Assembly: GCA_023266715.1 (NCBI GenBank)
Contig: JAHFPK010000074.1
Location: 1 to 10,298 of the forward strand
Reading direction: 5' to 3'
Length of the DNA: 10,298 nt
DNA from: Hyphomicrobiales bacterium
GTDB taxonomy: Bacteria; Pseudomonadota; Alphaproteobacteria; Rhizobiales; Aestuariivirgaceae
Shown: positions 1 to 7,140 of the stretch, piece after piece
Layout of the letters: each line of letters starts with the position of its first letter
Numbering within the stretch: the stretch's first letter is position 1
Notes under the pieces: generated by a model
Databases searched by the model: none
What the model saw: the letters and a program-made list of their open reading frames with translations, nothing else
What the model was told of the DNA's origin: nothing
Translations under genes and position numbers: made by a program

Positions 1-89
1 CGAAGGCCCAGCGTCTTGGTATAGAAATTGTGATTGTTCGGCGCATCGGCGGTGATGGCGGTGAGGTGGTGCAGGCCCTTGAGTTGCAT
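1..89 (-). CDS. Ring-cleaving dioxygenase-type VOC protein (N-terminal fragment, runs off left edge)
   Basis: Only the first 29 codons are in the window. They read MQLKGLHHLTAI at the start and continue with a T-A-D-A-P-x-N-H-x-F-Y-T-K-T-L-G-L pattern. This G-L-H-H-[IL]-T start followed by N-x-x-F-Y-T-x-x-L-G-L is the usual opening of the vicinal-oxygen-chelate proteins annotated as ring-cleaving dioxygenases (MhqO/LinE-like), where the histidine of the first strand is a metal ligand. The ATG at 87-89 is preceded by AGGA about 7 bases upstream. The gene begins 9 bp after the stop of the alpha/beta hydrolase, so the two are almost certainly co-transcribed. The same pairing occurs for MhqO and MhqD, which act on quinones and related electrophiles in Bacillus. 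The substrate here is unknown. Confidence 0.75.
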   Translation of the reverse strand, partial: MQLKGLHHLTAITADAPNNHNFYTKTLGL

Positions 90-98
90 GGTCGTGTC

Positions 99-707
99 CT
101 ATCTATTCAGCCATGTGCTGGCGAGTGTTACGTCATTTTGGGTGAGATTGTGGCCGGATGGAAGGGTTTCATGTTGCACATCGGCGTGGGCTTCCCTCAG
201 CATGGTGGCCAGCAGATTGGCATCGCTGGCGGGGATGATAGGATCGATTGCGCCCGAAATGATGAGAACCGGTTTCTGCGCAAGATCGGCCTGTGGGGGC
301 TTTGCAAGAGGTACCATGGCACGGAGCAAAATAGCTCCGCTCAAAATATCCGGCCTTAACAAAAGGATGGCAGCCGCGATATTGGCCCCATTTGAAAAAC
401 CGACGGCAACGGGTTTTGGCAACTTGTAGGTTTCGCCCGCCGCAACAATGAAATCGGCCAGTTCATGGGCGCGCTTGATGACATCGTGTTCATCAAATAC
501 GCCTTCAGCGAGGCGGCGAAAAAACCGCGGCATGCCATTTTCGAGAACCTTGCCGCGGGGTGAAAGCAGTGAACGCTCCGGTGCCAGGGATCTGCCCAAG
601 GACAGCAGATCATTTTCATTTCCGCCTGTGCCGTGGAGCAGGAGAAGCGGAGCGGCGGTTGAAGTGCCTTGTTCAAAGCGATGGATAAAGGAGAGTTCCT
701 GGGTCAT
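99..707 (-). CDS. Alpha/beta hydrolase, phospholipase/carboxylesterase family (MhqD-like)
   Basis: A 202-residue serine hydrolase, normal length for the small phospholipase/carboxylesterase family. The oxyanion-type loop L-L-L-L-H-G-T-G-G-N-E is at residues 21-31. The nucleophile elbow GFSNGAN gives Ser105, and the remaining triad is Asp155 (SGAIDPIIP) and His186 (SGHN). No signal peptide is visible, so it is probably cytosolic. I chose the ATG at 705-707 because the protein then opens MTQELSFIHRF as in the family. An upstream in-frame TTG at 744-746 would add 13 unconserved residues. It ends 9 bp before the ring-cleaving dioxygenase-type gene, suggesting an operon that deals with quinone-like or ester compounds. 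It starts about 60 bp downstream of the L,D-transpeptidase stop with no clear hairpin between them, so read-through is possible. The precise ester or thioester substrate cannot be read from the sequence. Confidence 0.85.
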   Translation of the reverse strand: MTQELSFIHRFEQGTSTAAPLLLLHGTGGNENDLLSLGRSLAPERSLLSPRGKVLENGMPRFFRRLAEGVFDEHDVIKRAHELADFIVAAGETYKLPKPVAVGFSNGANIAAAILLLRPDILSGAILLRAMVPLAKPPQADLAQKPVLIISGAIDPIIPASDANLLATMLREAHADVQHETLPSGHNLTQNDVTLASTWLNR

Positions 708-770
708 GCCCGCGAGATAATCACCCCAATTCGCTGGAACAAGCAATCATTCTTGGAACTAAGTTACAAG

Positions 771-2048
771 TTATATACCACGCGAAGGTCGGGGCTGACC
801 CAGCACGAATCCGGTGCCATCGAGGCCATAGATATCGGGGCGAAAATTCACCTTGCCATCTTCCGTTGCCCAGGCGGTGAGATACATAAAACGTACGTCC
901 GGCGGGTTTGCCACCTTCACATCATAGGGTTCCCGGCTGGCCGTAATCATTTCGATTTCAGTTGCGTCAATCCCGTCCTGGCCGCCCAGGATCCAATCGA
1001 CAACGGTGCTGACTTTATCAACACGCACGCAGCCTGAGCTTTCGAAGCGCGCATTGACTTCGAACAATTCCCGGTGCGGCGTGTCGTGCATGTAGACCAT
1101 GTATTTGTTGGCGAAGTTGATCTTCATGGTCGCCAGGGCATTGCTCTCGCCGGGTTCCTGGCGAAAAACGTAGCGGTCAGGCGGCGTGTTGATCCAATCA
1201 ATAGTGTAGGGGTCGATTTCCGGCCCGCCGACGCCATCGAAAATCCGGATGTTCATTTGCTCAAAAATAGTGGGGTCCTTGAGGAATTTTGGCACAAGGT
1301 CTTTTTGCACAATGGAGGCAGGAGCACTCCAGTAAGGATTGAAATTGATATCGCTCACAATGCTTTTGAGCGACGGCGAAGGCCTTTCGCGTTTTCCGAC
1401 CACCACATTGTGGCGCGAACGGACTTTGCCATATTCAACGGTTTCGAGTTGGGCGGAGGGGATATTTACCAATATGTTGCGGGGGCCGAGGCCGGTAAGG
1501 TATTCGCCAACTCGGGGATAGTTTTCGCGCAAGGTTTGTAGCCTTGCGCGAGCCGTGATGTTGAGTTCGGCGCGAGTGCGTTCATCGACCTTGCCGGAAG
1601 GGGCAATGCCGTGAGTGCGCTGGAAGTCCTGAAGCGCTGCAATGATCGAATCGTCAAAAACATCTGGTGCCTCAACCAGAAAATCTTCGAATGGCAGATA
1701 GCCTTCGGAGACTAGGCGCTGGCGCAGGATCGCTACCTGTTCGCCCTTCACGCCTGTTTCCAGTTTTCCCTTGCCGATGCTGGGCCAGCCGCCGCCGGCC
1801 ACAATTTCCTCATACATCTGGATGGCGCCTTCAAGGGCGCGGATCGAACCCGAGGTGACCATTGCTGCTTCCTGCCGATCAGCCAGAAATTCGGTTTTGG
1901 TTGCAAGCTTTCCTGCCACGGCCAGGCGAGGGGTTATGGAGGTGATTGAACCCGTATAAACTATTGATTGTGCCCGCGCGGCTGAGGCGGCAACTGCCAG
2001 ACAGGCAGCACCGACAATAGCACGACGCGTGAAACGCTGAGAAAGCAC
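771..2048 (-). CDS. L,D-transpeptidase, YcbB/YkuD type, exported
   Basis: A 425-residue exported murein enzyme. Residues 1-27 form a signal peptide with a twin arginine (TRRAIVGAA), a hydrophobic stretch and an ARA-type cleavage site, so Sec or possibly Tat export. Residues about 95-165 are a peptidoglycan-binding-like helical domain (V-A-I-L-R-Q-R-L, then I-I-A-A-L-Q-D-F-Q-R-T-H-G). Residues about 190-375 are the YkuD catalytic domain, with N-P-Y-W-S-A-P-x-S-I at 237-246, the conserved His321 in MVYMHDTP, and the catalytic Cys340 in SSGCVRV. The SSGC form, instead of SHGC, is the one found in E. coli YcbB (LdtD). Such enzymes make 3-3 cross-links between meso-diaminopimelate residues or attach proteins to murein in the periplasm. 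The start is a GTG preceded by AGGGTTCAGGG. It lies 81 bp downstream of the amine dehydrogenase stop on the same strand. Family assignment is firm; cross-linking versus attachment is not decided. Confidence 0.92.
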   Translation of the reverse strand: MLSQRFTRRAIVGAACLAVAASAARAQSIVYTGSITSITPRLAVAGKLATKTEFLADRQEAAMVTSGSIRALEGAIQMYEEIVAGGGWPSIGKGKLETGVKGEQVAILRQRLVSEGYLPFEDFLVEAPDVFDDSIIAALQDFQRTHGIAPSGKVDERTRAELNITARARLQTLRENYPRVGEYLTGLGPRNILVNIPSAQLETVEYGKVRSRHNVVVGKRERPSPSLKSIVSDINFNPYWSAPASIVQKDLVPKFLKDPTIFEQMNIRIFDGVGGPEIDPYTIDWINTPPDRYVFRQEPGESNALATMKINFANKYMVYMHDTPHRELFEVNARFESSGCVRVDKVSTVVDWILGGQDGIDATEIEMITASREPYDVKVANPPDVRFMYLTAWATEDGKVNFRPDIYGLDGTGFVLGQPRPSRGI

Positions 2049-2129
2049 CCCTGAACCCTACGACTTCGAGACCTTTGAATAGAGAATCACTGATCTAGGT
2101 AAAAAGGCTATTAAAAAGTTGTGGCTTGA

Positions 2130-4178
2130 TTAAGATAGTTCAATCACTTCCCTGCGATAGGGCAAGCCCAAAAAGTCCGGAGGCGGGGAGCCGAATTCTT
2201 CAGCAAATTTGCGGCCCGCGTGGACCGCGGCGGCAATGGTGCCGGGGCTGAAGCAATCGCCAATGCGGGTCAGGTTCGGAATCTTATCCACAGATGATTG
2301 AAATAATTGATCCCTGACATCCCGGGCGGTCACCAGAATGACCGAACCTGCCGCCAGTTCGAGGGTGCGGCCGGTGAATACACAGCCCAGCGTCACGTGG
2401 TCGGCAGCAATGGATTGCAAAGCCGAATTTGCTTCGATTTTGACATTGAGCTCCAGCAATTTGGCTTGAATGGCGTGTTGCTCGAGGGAAGCCACGGTGA
2501 AAGAGGAGACCAGAGAGGAGGGGGTGACCAGGGTCACCGCGTAATTTTCCTTGCGCAGGAGCTCGGCAATTACGCCACCCATGTAATAGTGATCATCGTC
2601 ATAGAGGACGACATTTTTACCCGTGGGCCTTTTCCCGTCCAGGATGTCGTCAGGGGTCAGTACCTCGGCCGCTGCCTCAATTTCGATGGGCCTCGTGTGG
2701 TGGCGGGCCGTGCCGTCTCGGCGCCAGGTCGAGCCTGTGGCCAAGACAATGTGATCAGCGCCGAATTCTGCAAGCGTTTCCGGTTTCATTTCGCTTTCGA
2801 GATAGAGTTCGACGTTAGGCAATTTATTGATTTGCAGCAGGCGCCAATCGCGCACCCGGCCCCAGGCGGCAAGACCCGGCAGCTTGCTTTCGCGGAGCAC
2901 CCGTCCACCAGCCTCACTTCGAGCATCGGCAAGCGTCACCTTGTGGCCGCGGGCGCCAAGCGCACGGGCCGCCTCAAGGCCAGCGGGTCCTGCGCCAACG
3001 ATGAGGATATTGCTGACGTTTCCGGCCGGCCGGATGCGTTCCGGGTGCCAGCCGCGGCGCCACTCTTCTCCCATGGTCGGGTTCTGGGTGCAGCGGATGG
3101 GCGACATGGTGAAATCACCGGTCACGCAGATATTGCAGCCGATGCATTCGCGGATATCATCCAGGCGGCCTTCTTCAATCTTTTTGGGCAGGAAGGGGTC
3201 GGCAATTGAAGGCCGCGCGGCGCCGATCATATCCATGATGCCTTGCTTGATCACGCGCACCATGGTGTCGGGAGAGGTGTAGCGGCCGACACCGACGACC
3301 GGCTTGGTCGTTAGTTTTTTCACCCCCTTGATGTAGGGTTCCTGAAAACCTTCTTCCGTGAAGCGCGAGGTTTGCGAATCCTTGTCCCAGCTTGAGAGTG
3401 ACAGATCCCAAAGGTCGGGCAGTTCCGCCATCAGGCCAATGGCATCTTCCACCTCGGCGGGCTCCAGGCCATTGGCGCCGAGAAATTCATTCATCGCAAT
3501 GCGGACGGGAACGGCGCAACGGTCGCCGACAGCCTCCTTGGTTTCCGCGATCACTTCGCAGAGAAGGCGGGCGCGGTTTTCAAGCGAACCGCCATATTCG
3601 TCGTTCCGCATATTGGTGGCGCGTGACAGAAACTGCTGGAAAATGCCAAGGCCATGCCCGGCATAGACGTAAACGAGGTCATAGCTGGCAGTGCGGGCAC
3701 GGAGTGCGGCCGCACGATGGGCGCGGCGAAGATTTTTGATGTCTTCCTTGTCCATGGCGCGGGCCTGGATTGGGCTGTTGAAAGAACTGGAGGTTGGCAT
3801 TGCCGTGGGTGCGATAGGAATTTCGCGTGACCAGAGATTTGATGAGGTGTAGCCGGAGTGGCAGAGTTCAATGCCGGCGAGGGACTGGTGCTCATGAATC
3901 TTTTCCGCAATTCGTGCATGCATGGGAATGTCCTGGTCGCTCCACAGTCGCAGTTCTACGTAGGGCGCCACGTCGGCGGTTTGATGAATCTCGGTCATTT
4001 CCGTACAAACGACGGCCCAGCCACCCTCGGCTTTCATGCCGCGCATGGCGGCAACGGCCGAGGGATCGCGCCAACCCATGCCGTTGCAGTGGGGAACCTG
4101 ATAGAAGCGGTTGCGCGCCACGACAGGGCCAATGTGAACCGGCTCAAATAAAATGTCGTAGCGGGGATCTCTTGCCAT
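2130..4178 (-). CDS. Trimethylamine/histamine dehydrogenase-family amine dehydrogenase (FMN, 4Fe-4S, nucleotide-binding)
   Basis: A 682-residue, three-part flavoprotein. Residues 1-340 form an Old-Yellow-Enzyme barrel opening MARDPRYDILFEP. Cys31 in F-Y-Q-V-P-H-C matches the residue that binds FMN covalently in trimethylamine dehydrogenase (TMADH). Cys345, Cys348, Cys351 and Cys363 (C-I-G-C-N-I-C...C) bind a 4Fe-4S cluster. The dinucleotide fold starts at V-G-A-G-P-A-G (394-400). Tyr172, His175 and Asp267 match the TMADH catalytic Tyr169-His172-Asp267, and Trp264 is also kept. By my alignment to remembered TMADH, the other two residues of its aromatic bowl differ: Tyr60 becomes Met61 and Trp355 becomes Asp355. 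The latter resembles histamine dehydrogenase. A substrate other than trimethylamine, perhaps a primary or secondary amine, is therefore likely; an N-methyl amino acid demethylase is an alternative. The start ATG at 4176-4178 has GAGGG 6 bases upstream and matches the family N-terminus. A TTG 15 bases further upstream would include that ribosome site. Confidence 0.9.
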   Translation of the reverse strand: MARDPRYDILFEPVHIGPVVARNRFYQVPHCNGMGWRDPSAVAAMRGMKAEGGWAVVCTEMTEIHQTADVAPYVELRLWSDQDIPMHARIAEKIHEHQSLAGIELCHSGYTSSNLWSREIPIAPTAMPTSSSFNSPIQARAMDKEDIKNLRRAHRAAALRARTASYDLVYVYAGHGLGIFQQFLSRATNMRNDEYGGSLENRARLLCEVIAETKEAVGDRCAVPVRIAMNEFLGANGLEPAEVEDAIGLMAELPDLWDLSLSSWDKDSQTSRFTEEGFQEPYIKGVKKLTTKPVVGVGRYTSPDTMVRVIKQGIMDMIGAARPSIADPFLPKKIEEGRLDDIRECIGCNICVTGDFTMSPIRCTQNPTMGEEWRRGWHPERIRPAGNVSNILIVGAGPAGLEAARALGARGHKVTLADARSEAGGRVLRESKLPGLAAWGRVRDWRLLQINKLPNVELYLESEMKPETLAEFGADHIVLATGSTWRRDGTARHHTRPIEIEAAAEVLTPDDILDGKRPTGKNVVLYDDDHYYMGGVIAELLRKENYAVTLVTPSSLVSSFTVASLEQHAIQAKLLELNVKIEANSALQSIAADHVTLGCVFTGRTLELAAGSVILVTARDVRDQLFQSSVDKIPNLTRIGDCFSPGTIAAAVHAGRKFAEEFGSPPPDFLGLPYRREVIELS

Positions 4179-4189
4179 GTGGCCCTCTT

Positions 4190-4204
4190 TCAAAGTGTCT
4201 TTGA
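4190..4204. promoter_or_regulatory. Palindrome in the dehydrogenase/dehydratase divergent region (possible operator)
   Basis: A perfect 6-bp inverted repeat with a 3-base centre, TCAAAG-TGT-CTTTGA. It lies directly upstream of the dehydrogenase ribosome-binding site in the 82-bp space between two divergent genes. The position suits an operator controlling the dehydrogenase, or a small 5'-leader hairpin. No regulator gene adjoins it, and short palindromes also arise by chance. Confidence 0.3.
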
Positions 4205-4260
4205 TTTCTAACCGCCTTTCAGACTAAGAACCAGTGCAGCCGGGAAAGGTCATTGATGAC

Positions 4261-5241
4261 ATGCAGGAACTTCCAAAATTTTCAGACATTGAATTAGCAG
4301 CCAAAAGAATTAAAGGCGAAGCCGTTCTCACGCCCCTTCTTGAGAATGTTAAATTGAACGCTCTCGTGGGCGGGCGCGTGTTCATCAAGGCTGAGTGCCT
4401 GCAACGCACGGGGTCATTCAAGTTTCGTGGCGCCTGGAATTGCATTTCAAAGCTTGATCCCACCGTAAACCAAGGTGGCGTTGTGGCCTACTCATCGGGA
4501 AACCATGCACAGGGGGTTGCCGCCGCAGCGCAGCTTCGCGGCGTGTCGGCACTTATTGTCATGCCCGTGGATACACCAGAGATAAAAACTGCAAACACCA
4601 AATCCTATGGCGCTGAAATCGTAACCTATGATCGCGCAACCGAGGACCGGGTAGAAATTGCGAACCGTCATGTGGAAAAGCGTGGTGCCGTGCTTGTGCC
4701 GCCGTTTGAGCATGCAGATATCATTGCCGGACAGGGCACCTGTGGACTTGAAACCGCCAACGAGGTGCTTGCACGCAATGTTATGCTTGATGACATGCTG
4801 GTCAATTGCAGCGGTGGCGGACTGACGGCGGGAGTCGCACTGGCTTTTTCAGAAAAGTCGCCGAAAACGAAAGTGCATTCCGTGGAGCCAGAAGGCTTTG
4901 ATGATTACGCGCGGTCGTTGCGTTCGGGCGTTCGGGAAAAAAATGCAAGTGCCACAGGTTCCATTTGTGATGCACTTTTAACGCCGCAACCAGGTGAAAT
5001 GACCTTTGCCATGAACAAGGGGCGTTTGGCAGATGGCTATGTTGTCTCAGAAGCAGAGGTTCGCCGTGCCGTGCGCTTTGCCTTTGAAACGCTCAAGCTG
5101 GTGGTCGAACCTGGAGGGGCTGTTGGTTTAGCCGCGGTGCTCAGCGGGAAAATAAACGCGAAGGGCAAGAACATCGCCATCATCCTGTCGGGTGGAAATG
5201 TTGACGCGGGATTGTTTGCTAAAATTTTAACAGAAACCTAG
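4261..5241 (+). CDS. PLP-dependent serine/threonine dehydratase (fold type II)
   Basis: A 326-residue single-domain enzyme without a C-terminal ACT regulatory domain, the length of catabolic threonine/serine ammonia-lyases and serine racemases. Lys54 in G-S-F-K-F-R-G-A forms the Schiff base with pyridoxal phosphate. SSGNHAQG at 78-85 binds the substrate carboxylate, the glycine loop SGGGL at 184-188 holds the cofactor phosphate, and SGGN at 310-313 closes the active site. Expected chemistry is deamination of L-Ser or L-Thr to pyruvate or 2-oxobutanoate. Relatives act on threo-3-hydroxyaspartate or in hydroxyectoine breakdown (EutB), so the substrate is open. I prefer the ATG at 4261, which has GGGAAAGG 8-15 bases upstream; a GTG at 4234 would add nine residues. 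It is divergent from the amine dehydrogenase, and its stop overlaps that of the convergent hypothetical gene. Confidence 0.88.
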   Translation: MQELPKFSDIELAAKRIKGEAVLTPLLENVKLNALVGGRVFIKAECLQRTGSFKFRGAWNCISKLDPTVNQGGVVAYSSGNHAQGVAAAAQLRGVSALIVMPVDTPEIKTANTKSYGAEIVTYDRATEDRVEIANRHVEKRGAVLVPPFEHADIIAGQGTCGLETANEVLARNVMLDDMLVNCSGGGLTAGVALAFSEKSPKTKVHSVEPEGFDDYARSLRSGVREKNASATGSICDALLTPQPGEMTFAMNKGRLADGYVVSEAEVRRAVRFAFETLKLVVEPGGAVGLAAVLSGKINAKGKNIAIILSGGNVDAGLFAKILTET

Positions 5242-5831
5242 GCGGCCGCTTCCGACTTGCTGTCTTCCAGCAGAGGAATTTCAGCGGCTTCGCTGGCAGG
5301 CCTGCGAATGATCACGACCCGTTGTTTTGGCGGGCTCGGAGGCTGGGCGGAAGCGCTTGCGATCGATTCTGGCGCAGGAGCCGATATTGCTGGCGCGTGC
5401 GGCTCTTCGGCAACGGTTACATCCATTACAGGGGAAGATTGCACGCGCTGAATTTTGAGTTTGGCGCCTTTGGATTCCACGCGTTGCTTGACGTCAGCCG
5501 CAGGAGCGGCGGCGGGGGCAGGTAGGACAACCGTAAAGGCAGGTGCGGCGACCGTCGGCTCAACAAATATTTCCTCATCCTGCTTGAAGAATTTGAGCTG
5601 TTCCGGCTTTATTGGCTTGGCCGACTCAACCGCATTGGAGGCCGATGAAAAGCCATTATTTAGAACGGAATTTTCCAGTTTTTTGAGGATTTCGAGGATG
5701 GCGAGCGTTTCGGCTGAACGCTGACGCCTGGCATACTCCTCCAAAAACCAGCGTCCGCGGGAGGTTTCCATGACGGCCGCTTCCAAACTCTCGAAACTTT
5801 CGTTCCGGTAACCCTCGGCTTGCACAGACAT
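5238..5831 (-). CDS. Conserved hypothetical protein, Ala/Pro-rich with a V-M-E-T-x-R-G-R-W-F-L N-terminal motif
   Basis: A 197-residue protein of unknown function. Residues 12-55 form a helical module (S-F-E-S-L-E-A-A-V-M-E-T-S-R-G-R-W-F-L-E-E-Y-A-R-R, then A-E-T-L-A-I-L-E-I-L-K-K-L-E). I recognise it from many alphaproteobacterial hypothetical proteins, where it is followed by variable sequence. Residues 92-170 are rich in Ala, Pro and Val and look disordered. A basic strand-like R-V-V-I-I-R-R occurs at 171-177, followed by an acidic Ala-rich tail. There is no signal peptide or membrane segment. The ATG at 5829-5831 is preceded by GGTGGAG at suitable spacing; an in-frame codon at 5891 would add 20 residues without this signal. 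It is divergent from the MFS gene and convergent with the dehydratase, with overlapping stops. A scaffold or regulatory role is possible, but nothing shows it directly. Confidence 0.75.
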   Translation of the reverse strand: MSVQAEGYRNESFESLEAAVMETSRGRWFLEEYARRQRSAETLAILEILKKLENSVLNNGFSSASNAVESAKPIKPEQLKFFKQDEEIFVEPTVAAPAFTVVLPAPAAAPAADVKQRVESKGAKLKIQRVQSSPVMDVTVAEEPHAPAISAPAPESIASASAQPPSPPKQRVVIIRRPASEAAEIPLLEDSKSEAAA

Positions 5832-5941
5832 ACACAACTCCACCCGCTCGCGTGCGCGCCCCGCAAAACATGCAGGCCGCACCAGCGCCAAGTATCGTGG
5901 AAAGTGGTGAAGTTTTGGTTTATTTAGCTGTCCTCAGAACC

Positions 5942-7126
5942 ATGCCAGCACGAATCTTCGGCCTTCGCTTTTCACTTTTTTATGCTTTTCTCATGATTGG
6001 CACTGGCATGCAGCTGCCATTTTTCCCCCTTTGGCTCCATGCCAAGGGCCTGTCGGTGGCTGAAATTGCCCTGGTTATTGCCGGAATGACGGCCAGCCGG
6101 ATTGTAGCTGTGCCGCTTGCCGCCTTTATTGCCGACACCTACCGCAACCGGCGAACCATGATCATCTTCTGCGGTATTGCCTCCTTTTTTGGCTATTTTC
6201 TGCTGGCCTGGGCGAACGGATTTTGGTTCATACTTGGTGCAAGTCTGCTGGTGTCATTGTGTTTTGCCCCGGTTTTTCCTCTGTCGGAGAGCTTCAGCGT
6301 TGATGGCAGCGCGGTGCATGGGCTGGACTATGGACGTTTGAGACTTTGGGCTTCCATAAGCTTCCTGGTTGGTAATCTTGGGGCGGGGGCGTTGCTGCTG
6401 TATCTGCCCATTGCCTCACTGATCTATCTCATTATCATGGCGCAAGGCATTTCAGCCCTCATGGCTTTCCTGCTTCCGCCTGATCCCGAACGTGATAACC
6501 CGGTCCATGATTCCGTGCGTCCGGCAAGCTTGGCCCGCGCGTTCAAACTTTTGGTGGCAGGAAATTTTGTTATGTTCATTGCTGCCGTGAGCCTCGGGCA
6601 GGCCAGCCACGCAATGCTCTATGCCTTTGGCCCTGTCCATTGGGACAGGCTGGGCTATGACAAATTCACCATTGGAAGCCTTTGGGCAATTTCCATCATG
6701 GCGGAAGTCACCCTGTTCAGTTTTTCAAATTACATCGTCAGAAAGTTTGGGCCGATCGCCCTGATCATCACCGGGATCTCCGGGGGCGTGTTGCGCTGGC
6801 TGGTAATGGCCCAGGACTTTGGCCTTGCAGTTACCGTCGTGATGCAGGGGCTGCATGCCATCTCCTTTGCCATGGTTCACCTTGGTACGATGCATTACAT
6901 TCTTCAGACTGTTCCCCGGGGATTGCGCAATTCGGCCCAGGGACTTTACGCGGCTTTTTCCGGGGGCATTGTCATGTCGAGCGCAATGTGGCTTTCGGGC
7001 CTGCTTTATGGCGAACTGCTGGGGAAAACCTATCTGGTGATGGCAGTCATTTCACTTGTTGCCCTGAGCCTTGCCTTGGCGTTGAAACGGATCAGCCCCA
7101 CAACTCTGGTGATGGTGGATACATAG
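5942..7126 (+). CDS. MFS transporter, HcaT/phenylpropionate permease-like (PPP family)
   Basis: A 394-residue inner-membrane permease with about 12 hydrophobic segments, close in length to E. coli HcaT (379). Family-like features are the opening F-S-L-F-Y-A-F-L-M-I-G-T-G-M-Q-L-P-F-F-P-L-W-L, the charged loop A-D-T-Y-R-N-R-R at 64-71 after helix 2, Y-G-R-L-R-L-W-A-S-I-S-F at 130-141, and the second-half G-L-R-N-S-A-Q-G-L-Y-A-A at 327-338. Relatives are proton-coupled importers of aromatic acids or nucleosides; the cargo here is unknown. The ATG at 5942 is chosen because the protein then begins as in the family, although its ribosome site is weak. A GTG at 5852 and an ATG at 5870 lie in frame upstream. 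The last twelve codons run antisense to a remnant of an epimerase gene, so the C-terminal tail P-T-T-L-V-M-V-D-T is probably read from the opposite strand of that older gene. Confidence 0.88.
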   Translation: MPARIFGLRFSLFYAFLMIGTGMQLPFFPLWLHAKGLSVAEIALVIAGMTASRIVAVPLAAFIADTYRNRRTMIIFCGIASFFGYFLLAWANGFWFILGASLLVSLCFAPVFPLSESFSVDGSAVHGLDYGRLRLWASISFLVGNLGAGALLLYLPIASLIYLIIMAQGISALMAFLLPPDPERDNPVHDSVRPASLARAFKLLVAGNFVMFIAAVSLGQASHAMLYAFGPVHWDRLGYDKFTIGSLWAISIMAEVTLFSFSNYIVRKFGPIALIITGISGGVLRWLVMAQDFGLAVTVVMQGLHAISFAMVHLGTMHYILQTVPRGLRNSAQGLYAAFSGGIVMSSAMWLSGLLYGELLGKTYLVMAVISLVALSLALALKRISPTTLVMVDT

Positions 7127-7140
7127 GGCTGCCATCAAAG
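7092..7140. repeat. Left copy of a diverged 49-bp direct repeat flanking the VOC/AraC pair
   Basis: This segment is a direct repeat of 8576-8624, in the same orientation and about 75% identical without gaps. Both copies derive from the end of an epimerase coding sequence. The pair brackets the VOC and AraC genes, as expected if that module entered between two versions of the same gene end. The strongest part is GCTGCCATCAAAG at 7128-7140, identical in both copies. Confidence 0.75.

Noticed and set aside
2049..2129. T/A-rich stretch between the dehydrogenase and L,D-transpeptidase genes, considered as a terminator or promoter
   Set aside because: It has runs of five T on the transcribed strand but no GC-rich hairpin before them, and no convincing -35/-10 pair. 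Probably holds the L,D-transpeptidase promoter, but this cannot be shown.
2307..3209. 300-codon open frame on the plus strand
   Set aside because: It lies wholly antisense to the well-conserved amine dehydrogenase gene, and its translation shows no recognisable domain. It is a frame shadow.
5852..5941. Upstream N-terminal extension of the MFS protein (GTG at 5852 or ATG at 5870)
   Set aside because: The added residues are not membrane-like, precede the conserved family start, and fill the divergent promoter region.
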